Shown: positions 1-5,200 of the stretch, one piece after another
How positions within the stretch are numbered: position 1 is the stretch's first letter
Layout of the letters: every line of letters starts with the position of its first letter
Origin: DASYZQ01 sp035946175
GTDB taxonomy: Bacteria; Patescibacteriota; Saccharimonadia; Saccharimonadales; UBA4665
Direction of reading: 5' to 3'
Assembly (NCBI GenBank): GCA_035946175.1
Contig: DASYZQ010000030.1
Span: 1-12,038, forward strand
DNA length: 12,038 nucleotides
Translations under genes and position numbers: made by a program
Notes under the pieces: generated by a model
What the model saw: only the letters and a program-made list of their open reading frames with translations
What the model was told of the DNA's origin: nothing
The model's database searches: none

Positions 1-73
1 CCCAGGACTCTACAGAGAATTCAGGTTGAGGGGTATCAGCTTCCCGGTTGGATAGTTCATAGGAATGGGGCAT
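1..73 (-). CDS. Possible 5' end of a gene cut by the left window edge
   Basis: An ATG at 71-73 on the minus strand opens 24 codons that continue past position 1 without a stop. The visible N-terminus is polar and acidic (MPHSYELSNREADTPQPEF and onward), with no signal peptide or membrane segment so far. No Shine-Dalgarno precedes the ATG. A candidate promoter (113-141) lies about 40 bases upstream. The opposite strand is also open over bases 1-75 and would give a 24-residue C-terminal tail ending in TGA at 73-75, so the strand is not settled. No function can be assigned from this much sequence. Confidence 0.35.
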   Translation of the reverse strand, partial: MPHSYELSNREADTPQPEFSVESW

Positions 74-350
74 GAGAATAGCATTTAGAAAAAACGGTGG
101 ATAGAATGTTATATTCTACCCTTGTTGGGTGTGTTTAGCAATAAAATTATGTTGCCTAATATCCGCTCGTAGCCTTCAATCTGAACACCCTGCAAACTCA
201 GAGCGTCTTTGTTTGCCTGTACTATGCCCAATGTCTCACCTGGTATCTGGTAGCCAAGCACTACCATATACTGGCGCTATGAGTTCGGCTTCAGCACCAT
301 CCATGTGGGCTGACGAGATATCTGACCATTTCTTGATATGTCGGCTTAGC
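74..350. other. Non-coding stretch, no supported gene
   Basis: This 277-base stretch separates the partial gene at the left edge from the coiled-coil gene. Apart from the inverted repeat at 102-118 I see no RNA gene, terminator of quality or repeat. An 84-codon plus-strand reading frame (129-383) is cysteine- and serine-rich, has no ribosome site and overlaps the end of the coiled-coil gene. I judge it to be chance. Confidence 0.4.
113..141 (-). promoter_or_regulatory. Candidate sigma70-type promoter
   Basis: On the minus strand TTGCTA (141-136, 4/6 to consensus) is followed by a 17-base spacer and TAGAAT (118-113, 5/6). It points toward the partial gene at 1-73. The -10 is one arm of an inverted repeat TAGAAT-GTTAT-ATTCTA (102-118), followed on the minus strand by T6 a few bases on. 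The same element could therefore be a weak terminator instead. Confidence 0.3.
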
Positions 351-647
351 CTAGAGATTCTCGAGGGGGATACCGGTCTTTAACGAAACTTTTCTTGCCC
401 AAGCAAGCAATCTCTCAAACTGACTGTCTCGAGCTGCCAATTCAGTCTCGTACCTATCTATGCGTCCAAATGAAACCATCGATGGTTGTAATAAGGTGAT
501 CATACTTTTGATCCAAATTATCGAGTCCTTGTTCACTTCAGTAAGCCGCATATCCACGCGATCGAATTGTTTACTAATATGATCCATAAGATCGTGTATG
601 ATTTCAATAACATCATCCACATCTTTTCGTGTCGCGGCTTTGCTCAT
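351..647 (-). CDS. Small coiled-coil protein, unknown function
   Basis: A 98-residue soluble protein that I cannot assign to a named family. It begins with a basic stretch (MSKAATRK), then a long helix from about residue 8 to 55 with heptad-like spacing of V, I, L and F (DVIEIIHDLMDHISKQFD, then RVDMRLTEV). A second charged helix runs over about 62-90. There is no cysteine, signal peptide or membrane segment. Short proteins with a basic N-terminus followed by a coiled coil are frequent in CPR genomes and are usually called hypothetical. The start is supported by an extended -10 (TGG-TATACT) ending six bases before the ATG, with no Shine-Dalgarno, consistent with a leaderless message. It is transcribed divergently from the YbjQ-repeat gene across 76 bp. 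It ends with TAG. Confidence 0.7.
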   Translation of the reverse strand: MSKAATRKDVDDVIEIIHDLMDHISKQFDRVDMRLTEVNKDSIIWIKSMITLLQPSMVSFGRIDRYETELAARDSQFERLLAWARKVSLKTGIPLENL

Positions 648-653
648 AAGAGC

Positions 654-662
654 AGTATACCA
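654..662 (-). promoter_or_regulatory. Extended -10 promoter of the coiled-coil gene
   Basis: The minus strand reads TGG-TATACT (662-654), an extended -10 (TGn plus a 5/6 hexamer). It ends six bases before the ATG at 647, so the expected transcription start falls on or next to the start codon. No recognisable -35 is present at 16-18 bases, as is usual for extended -10 promoters. Confidence 0.55.
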
Positions 663-710
663 TCATGGCATATTAGTCATGCGCCTATTCCCACACTATC
701 GCTTCCACGA

Positions 711-716
711 TATCAT
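711..716 (+). promoter_or_regulatory. -10 element of the YbjQ-repeat gene
   Basis: TATCAT (711-716, 5/6) is followed by exactly seven bases and then ATG at 724. A weak -35 (TTCCCA, 688-693, 4/6) sits 17 bases upstream. There is no Shine-Dalgarno before the ATG. The expected transcription start coincides with the start codon, which is why 724 is chosen over upstream ATGs. Confidence 0.5.
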
Positions 717-723
717 ACTGTTA

Positions 724-1986
724 ATGGGCTTATTTCACAGCGACAACAATCAACCGAGTGCCCAAAGCCCCCTTCCTAATGAGCTGGGCACCGCTACAAG
801 CCCTATCTGCACAGGGCTTAGTGGCAACGAACTCTATTGTTTAGCCCTGGCTGGTTATACGCCGGGCAATATCTTGATGGGCAATAGCGTTTGCTCGCTG
901 GGAGTTATAGGGGGAATGGCCTCCAATGTTCACACCACTATTGGCGGAGAAATCCCTCAATACACCAATATGATCTCCGAAGGCCGGCGGCTGTCTTTGC
1001 AGCGTTTTGAGCAAGAACTGCAAGCTGCCCGGGGTATTGGTGCCGCTGGTGTCACCAGTGAGATTGTCTTCCATCCCGGAAACATAGAATTTCTATCGAT
1101 GGGGTCCAGCCTATATGCCCGGGACGGTGGCCAAAGTAGCGGTATGATGACTTCGGCTGCTGATGGCCAAGAGCTATTTTGCCAAGTCGATGCCGGTTTC
1201 CAAGCTATGCGCCTAGCATTCGGTAACGTCGCCTATGCTATCGGAATTGGCCGAAGTATGCTCGGAAGCCTACGCCAAATAGCCCATGGCGAAGTCACAC
1301 AATACAGCGGCATGTTCAATATTACCCGCAATCTGGCACTGCAGCGCCTGGCCGATGAAGCCCGACGGGTCAATGCCAATAGCGTCATTGGTATCCGCAC
1401 CACCATACTGCCTATTGGCGTCAATACTCATGTACAAGAAATGATCATGTTGGGAACTGCGTCATATAGCGCTCAGCTTGCCGGACTAGCCCAACAAGTT
1501 GGCGGAATCATTACCAGTGATCTGACTGCAGAAGAAATGTGGAACGTCATGCGGCTCGGCTATGCTCCGATCCAGCTGGTTCTGGGTACTTCCATCTATT
1601 CCCTTGGGGTTGTCGGTGGCATTAAAGCAGCACTGCGCGGCATTGCCAAAGGCGAGATTAACAGCCTGACGCAATTAGTCTACGGCGCACGGGAGCAAGC
1701 CCTCAAAAAGGTGCAAGACCAGGCTGCCAGAGTCGGCGCGGATATGGTACTCGGCATCAAGACGTATATCTACCAATTGGGTGGAGATCTCATTGAGTTC
1801 CTGGCCATCGGCACTGCCGTCAAACGTATGGAAGGCCTCAGCCTTCGTTCAGAACAGCTCCCCCCGCAAGCCATCATTCGGGACAAAGACACTTTCATCA
1901 ATACTGCAGATACAGCATTCGGCAGCAGTAACCTGAGCCATCAGGATACTGCCGTCAATACCAAAACAGTCAACGCCAAGGTATAA
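724..1986 (+). CDS. Triple-domain YbjQ/UPF0145-like (heavy-metal-binding domain) protein
   Basis: A 420-residue protein built from three tandem copies of a roughly 100-residue domain, at about residues 32-130, 145-248 and 266-367. Each copy has the YbjQ (UPF0145, DUF74) layout: a strand ending in GN/GTS, a G-x-G-G/R turn, an 'I..GE...' segment, a helix with R/E-x-x-A-L/SLQR, then A-x-x-x-GA/NA-x-x-V-x-G-I and a final strand ending in GT/GS. Copy 3 is closest to the usual family (ALRGIAKGEI, GADMVLGIKTYIY, AIGTAV). Single-domain YbjQ proteins form ring oligomers and are annotated 'heavy-metal binding' without a proven activity. Fusion of three copies suggests a pseudo-symmetric assembly (inference). 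The N-terminal 30 residues and the tail after 370 are polar and low-complexity. There is no signal peptide. The frame is open 42 codons further up, but that part overlaps the divergent coiled-coil gene and its promoter. The 5' flank carries a leaderless-type -10. Confidence 0.8.
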   Translation: MGLFHSDNNQPSAQSPLPNELGTATSPICTGLSGNELYCLALAGYTPGNILMGNSVCSLGVIGGMASNVHTTIGGEIPQYTNMISEGRRLSLQRFEQELQAARGIGAAGVTSEIVFHPGNIEFLSMGSSLYARDGGQSSGMMTSAADGQELFCQVDAGFQAMRLAFGNVAYAIGIGRSMLGSLRQIAHGEVTQYSGMFNITRNLALQRLADEARRVNANSVIGIRTTILPIGVNTHVQEMIMLGTASYSAQLAGLAQQVGGIITSDLTAEEMWNVMRLGYAPIQLVLGTSIYSLGVVGGIKAALRGIAKGEINSLTQLVYGAREQALKKVQDQAARVGADMVLGIKTYIYQLGGDLIEFLAIGTAVKRMEGLSLRSEQLPPQAIIRDKDTFINTADTAFGSSNLSHQDTAVNTKTVNAKV

Positions 1987-1995
1987 TCCTAACAC

Positions 1996-2018
1996 AAGAG
2001 AGGCCTACAGCTCTTTTT
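1996..2018 (+). terminator. Weak rho-independent terminator after the YbjQ-repeat gene
   Basis: AAGAG (1996-2000) and CTCTT (2011-2015) form a 5-bp stem around a 10-base loop, and the T-run continues to 2018. It starts nine bases after the stop codon. The stem is short and not GC-rich, so support is mostly positional. Confidence 0.35.
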
Positions 2019-2281
2019 GGGGCACCAGAAAAAGTATCGACAAAGCTTAAGTCACGTCTATGATCTAAAAGTACACTAGAAAACACAATGCCAAGTATCA
2101 GACTATGACAAATGACGTAGGTTAGTTCTTATGCGAACAAGTTTCTAAGTAAGTGATCAACCACCCCAAAGGTGGGGATGAAAGTGCGTCAAACGCACCA
2201 CGACAGTCCCTTATCATCATTACCATCAAGGGCGATACCAATGATTTGTTTTTTACGGTCACGACTCGACCGACACTACTT

Positions 2282-2309
2282 AAAAATCGCCCTCGTTACC
2301 AAGGGCGAT
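2282..2309 (-). terminator. Rho-independent terminator of the alpha/beta-hydrolase gene
   Basis: On the minus strand a perfect 8-bp stem, ATCGCCCT with AGGGCGAT, encloses an 8-base loop. It is followed directly by TTTTT. It begins 27 bases after the TGA stop of the hydrolase gene, where an intrinsic terminator is expected. Confidence 0.75.
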
Positions 2310-2336
2310 AAAGAACTTGAGCTGATTCTCAGGCGA

Positions 2337-3020
2337 TCACTGAATGCTAATGCCCTCTGGAATGGGTAGTGGCTTAGGAAGTACACGAAAATCTGTCTTC
2401 AGTTGGAGTGTCGCCAGGGTCTCACTGGGCCGAATGACTAACTCATCGTGAATGCCAGGGAGTAACACGACCTCAACACCGCCCCTGCGGGCAGTTGCTT
2501 CATATGCAGCTAGGCGATAAAATTCATCCCCCAGCGTATATACTAGCGTTACGGGAATACCACTATGCCGTAATCTAATAGCTTCGGCAACCGCATCAAA
2601 GCGAGCAATAGTCCCAATACTCCCTAAATTACGCACCGGATGCGCAATTAATTCGGCGATTGCGCTTAGGTCAAAACGGCCTACCGAACCCATGTCTCGA
2701 AATGATCGAAGTCCAACACCCGGTGTATGCATCCGTATTGCCTTGATACATGATTGCCAGGCTAAACGAGATGATGAGGACAAGAGCGGCGGATTAAACG
2801 CTGTGACATGCTCTGGCTTAGTACCGGCTAGGACCAACATGCCGGCCGAATGGGTCACAACCTCAGCACCATGTACTGCCTTTCGAACGACATCGAGATT
2901 TCCAATCGCTTCAGAGAAAGTGAATGTTCTAACTTTATGGGACAAGGATAGAGCCGCCGCAACAGCCGCTGCAGTCGCCTGGCCATTATCAAAGCCACCA
3001 ATATAGACTATCTGACTCAT
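2337..3020 (-). CDS. Alpha/beta-hydrolase-like protein
   Basis: A 227-residue cytoplasmic protein with the outline of a small alpha/beta hydrolase. It opens with a beta strand and glycine turn (IVYIGGFDNG, residues 4-13). The nucleophile elbow is V-V-T-H-S58-A-G60, a variant of G-x-S-x-G with Thr in the first position. A later strand ends in YTLGD165EF, where the catalytic Asp is expected, and LPGIH191DE supplies the His near the C-terminus. This gives a plausible Ser58-Asp165-His191 triad; the substrate is unknown. There is a short helical insertion (about 85-145) between nucleophile and acid, the usual place for a lid. No signal peptide. A -10-like TATTAT ends eight bases before the ATG and there is no Shine-Dalgarno. 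The gene is divergent from the Nudix gene over 20 bp and ends at a good terminator. An esterase, thioesterase or non-catalytic relative are all possible. Confidence 0.65.
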   Translation of the reverse strand: MSQIVYIGGFDNGQATAAAVAAALSLSHKVRTFTFSEAIGNLDVVRKAVHGAEVVTHSAGMLVLAGTKPEHVTAFNPPLLSSSSRLAWQSCIKAIRMHTPGVGLRSFRDMGSVGRFDLSAIAELIAHPVRNLGSIGTIARFDAVAEAIRLRHSGIPVTLVYTLGDEFYRLAAYEATARRGGVEVVLLPGIHDELVIRPSETLATLQLKTDFRVLPKPLPIPEGISIQ

Positions 3021-3027
3021 TGCCAGC

Positions 3028-3034
3028 TATAATA
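3028..3034. promoter_or_regulatory. Shared, symmetric -10 for two divergent genes
   Basis: Only 20 bases separate the hydrolase start (3020, minus) from the Nudix start (3041, plus). The centre reads TATAAT on the plus strand (3028-3033), seven bases before ATG 3041. On the minus strand it reads TATTAT (3034-3029), eight bases before ATG 3020. Both strands therefore present a -10 at leaderless spacing from the same seven base pairs. No good -35 was found on either side. Confidence 0.6.
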
Positions 3035-3040
3035 CCCCAC

Positions 3041-3478
3041 ATGTCAGACCAACGCTACATGCTCCGTGCCGCAGCCTATCCGTTACTCATCAAAGACGAC
3101 AAGATCCTCCTATCGCGCAGATTCAATACTGCCTGGCGAAATGGTGAGTATTCACTTATTGCTGGACACCTTGACCCAGGAGAGTCAATCCGTACAACAA
3201 TGGTACGTGAAGCCAAAGAAGAAGCTGGTATCATCATTGACAGAGATGATCTAGAGTTCGTCCACGTCATGCAGCAGTATGAAAATGCAGAATATTTTGA
3301 CTTCTACTTTACCGTTAAGACCTGGGGGGGCGAACCGACAAATTGTGAACCGAACAAGTGTGACGATATCCAGTAGTTCTCACTGGATAAGCTCCCCGAA
3401 AACTTAGTCCCCAATGTCAGACAAGCTATAGAAGCCTATAAAAAGGGTGATTATTACTCTGAGTTTGGAGTTGAGTAG
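3041..3478 (+). CDS. Nudix hydrolase interrupted by an in-frame TAG
   Basis: A Nudix (MutT-like) pyrophosphohydrolase gene. The Nudix box is perfect: G42-x5-E48-x7-R56-E57-A-x-E60-E61-x-G63-I64, following a typical first strand (YPLLIKDDKILLSRR). Nudix enzymes cleave nucleoside diphosphates linked to another group; the substrate is not predictable here. The frame stops at TAG 3374-3376, after 111 codons. It then continues in the same phase for 34 codons to a second TAG at 3476-3478, giving FSLDKLPENLVPNVRQAIEA and onward, the standard C-terminal end of this subfamily. The stop sits where relatives have Trp (D-D-I-x-W-F), so a TGG to TAG change is the simplest explanation. ATG 3041 is chosen over 3020 because of TATAAT at leaderless spacing; 3020 would overlap the start of the divergent gene. 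A G7 run (3324-3330) lies in frame. The truncated product would lose the last strand and helix. Confidence 0.75.
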
Positions 3479-3532
3479 CCTTTAGTCTGCGTTGTAGCGC
3501 TAAAGAGGCAGGGACGAAGTTCCGAAGGCTAG

Positions 3533-3562
3533 AAAGGGCATCTTTGTTTAATTTGTATGCCC
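3533..3562 (-). terminator. Weak terminator after the chitinase gene
   Basis: On the minus strand GGGCAT (3562-3557) pairs with ATGCCC (3541-3536) around a 15-base loop, followed by TTTCT. It begins 28 bases after the chitinase stop. The long loop and short T-run keep confidence low. Confidence 0.35.
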
Positions 3563-3570
3563 ATCACAGA

Positions 3571-3589
3571 GGTTCAGATGAACCCTTTT
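3571..3589 (+). terminator. Weak terminator after the Nudix gene (plus strand)
   Basis: GGTTC-AGAT-GAACC is a 5-bp stem with a tetraloop, followed by CTTTTGTT. It lies in the convergent gap between the Nudix and chitinase genes, just outside the chitinase stop. Another inverted repeat, CTTTAG (3480-3485) with CTAAAG (3500-3505), sits directly after the second TAG of the Nudix gene but lacks a T-tract. Confidence 0.4.
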
Positions 3590-3590
3590 G

Positions 3591-5195
3591 TTACTGTGTC
3601 GTGGTGGTCGAACTACTAGTACCGCTCATAACGGCGTTAATCTGTGCCTGTGTCAACGGTGTCCACGGTGACCCATCAGGGTTAGACGAAGCCGCAGCTG
3701 GGCTTGCTCCTTGGTTCCACCACTTGGCCTGATACGGCACGCCGTTAAAGAGTACTCGAACTCCAGTATCATAGGCTGCCGTACCGGACCAGTCGGGATA
3801 GGTCCCTGCGGGCAGGGTCGGCTGGGGAATCGGTTTCTCGCCGGGCAGGACAGGGCCTATCAGCTCCCAAGGTGTTTGCCACGATTGCAATACCGGGTTA
3901 TCCGGTAGGTCACCTTGCGTCCACCACTTGGCCTGGTAGACGTTGTGATGCCACACTACTTTGGTACCTTCCAGGTAGGCCCCGGCTGGTGACCATATCT
4001 GATACGGACTCTCAGCCGGATTATCCGGCGTCTGCTTGGTTGAAGCCGCTGGCTGGGAGACAGTTTTAAAGCCAGCACTGAGTGAAATACTGCCGCCAAA
4101 ACCTTGGCCTAAGGCAGTTGCAAAGTCTCCACCTGATTGGGATACGCCACTGCAAGAATCGGAGACAATCGAGGTATCGACATAGTTCGCTCCACACGGC
4201 ACATCCCGGTTAGCTGACCACATTGACATCCGCCCCATGTGATGAGACAGGGTAAACTGATTAAGCTGCTTGGCATCATTGAGTGTGAAGACTTCCTCGG
4301 CGCTATCATTTTGGCCGATCATTGGTGTTGCACCAAGTTTAGCCCAGAGTGTTCCGGCATTCAGGTGAATACCGGCTTGCTGATACAGAATGCCGAGCTG
4401 CCGCTGAGTCTGAATCAGGGCACTTTCAGCTGCCATAGCCATGGTTTGACCCGCCGGTAAGCTGGATCCGTAATCCATGGTCATAATGTTCACACCGGCC
4501 AGATCGACACCCTTGGACAAAAGCTCAGCCACAGCATTGGTACCGGCTTCATCGAGCCCTTGTGGCGTAACTGGCAGGGTCACCCAAATTGCCAAGTTCT
4601 TGCCAGCCGCCCGGCGCTCTGACTGCAGTTTGGCAAGCGCCGTAGCTCGCCGGGCACTAGCGGCACCGTCGTTAAGACCAGAATTCTCCAGATCAAGATC
4701 AATGGTATCAACCTTATAGCGATCAACCACCGACTGGTAGGCAGTTACTAACTTCGTCGGATCAGTACAGTTGACTGCCAACTCCTGATTGTCCAAGCCG
4801 CCGAACGATACTGCGACACTACCACCTTGCTGCTGCAAGCGGGCAATTCGACGATCCAGGTCTAATGTCGCCCCTGCCTGATCCAAGGTATAAGCAGCAC
4901 CCCATGAAGGCGTACAGGCACTCGTTGGTAAAGAAACGATGAATGATAGCACTGCATCGCGACTGGCCGTAGCGCCCATGCCTTCAAAGGCAAAGGCTGG
5001 CGTAGCTGTTACGTCAACATAGGAAGCAAACCATGGCTTATTGGTAGTCGATGCTCGGTTAGATTGCCAACGCTGAAAACCGAACATACTGCCAGTGACA
5101 ATACCAGCTACCATCACAAGGGCCAACAGCACTCGCCATGGCGACAAACGCCGGTAGGACTCTGCAGGTTGCTTTCGCGACTTTGACAAACGCAT
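3591..5195 (-). CDS. Membrane-anchored GH18 chitinase-like hydrolase with two chitin-binding modules
   Basis: A 534-residue surface glycoside hydrolase. A basic N-terminus is followed by one hydrophobic segment (about 22-40), which reads as a signal anchor or uncleaved signal. The GH18 barrel spans about 54-375 and shows the full catalytic motif D163-x-x-D166-x-D168-x-E170, the SxGG strand (SFGG, 130-133), MTMDYG (238-243) and the late barrel Trp in SMWSANRD (324-331). E170 would be the acid of the substrate-assisted mechanism acting on beta-1,4-GlcNAc polymers. Two CBM5/12-type modules follow (about 398-446 and 467-513), each with the Y-Q-A-K-W-W-T/N-Q-G signature, and the protein ends in a Ser/Thr tail. 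The start lies five bases after the stop of the GT2 gene, with GAAGG upstream, so it is co-transcribed and probably coupled. The pairing suggests trimming or release of the polymer made by its neighbour, or hydrolysis of external chitin. Confidence 0.9.
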   Translation of the reverse strand: MRLSKSRKQPAESYRRLSPWRVLLALVMVAGIVTGSMFGFQRWQSNRASTTNKPWFASYVDVTATPAFAFEGMGATASRDAVLSFIVSLPTSACTPSWGAAYTLDQAGATLDLDRRIARLQQQGGSVAVSFGGLDNQELAVNCTDPTKLVTAYQSVVDRYKVDTIDLDLENSGLNDGAASARRATALAKLQSERRAAGKNLAIWVTLPVTPQGLDEAGTNAVAELLSKGVDLAGVNIMTMDYGSSLPAGQTMAMAAESALIQTQRQLGILYQQAGIHLNAGTLWAKLGATPMIGQNDSAEEVFTLNDAKQLNQFTLSHHMGRMSMWSANRDVPCGANYVDTSIVSDSCSGVSQSGGDFATALGQGFGGSISLSAGFKTVSQPAASTKQTPDNPAESPYQIWSPAGAYLEGTKVVWHHNVYQAKWWTQGDLPDNPVLQSWQTPWELIGPVLPGEKPIPQPTLPAGTYPDWSGTAAYDTGVRVLFNGVPYQAKWWNQGASPAAASSNPDGSPWTPLTQAQINAVMSGTSSSTTTTQ

Positions 5196-5200
5196 GGCAT

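Larger units (their letters stand above)
1987..2336. other. 350-base intergenic stretch rich in small hairpins
   Basis: No convincing gene is present; a 65-codon plus-strand frame at 2172-2369 has no ribosome site and overlaps the hydrolase end. In order the stretch holds: the weak terminator above; a hairpin GTTC...GAAC near 2125-2140; CCACC-CCAAA-GGTGG (2161-2175); GTGCG-TCAAA-CGCAC (2184-2198); a T6 run near 2250; and the strong minus-strand terminator (2282-2309). An AGGGCGAT box occurs twice (2229-2236 and 2302-2309), with its complement between (2286-2293). No known riboswitch or ribozyme core was recognised. Confidence 0.5.

Noticed and set aside
129..383. 84-codon plus-strand frame left of the coiled-coil gene
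   Set aside because: No ribosome site or -10 near its ATG, a cysteine/serine-rich composition unlike the neighbours, and overlap with the better-supported minus-strand gene.
2160..2200. Hammerhead-like ribozyme core around GGGGATGAAAG and the GTGCG hairpin
   Set aside because: The CUGAUGA and post-stem GAAA core boxes are not both present in the required arrangement.
3324..3330. G7 tract in the Nudix gene as a frameshift site
   Set aside because: The frame is correct on both sides of the tract (TWGGEP, then NCEPNKCDD), so no shift is present here.
3374..3376. TAG reassigned as a sense codon in this organism
   Set aside because: TAG ends the coiled-coil, dioxygenase and hexokinase-like genes, so reassignment is not supported; a point mutation is simpler.
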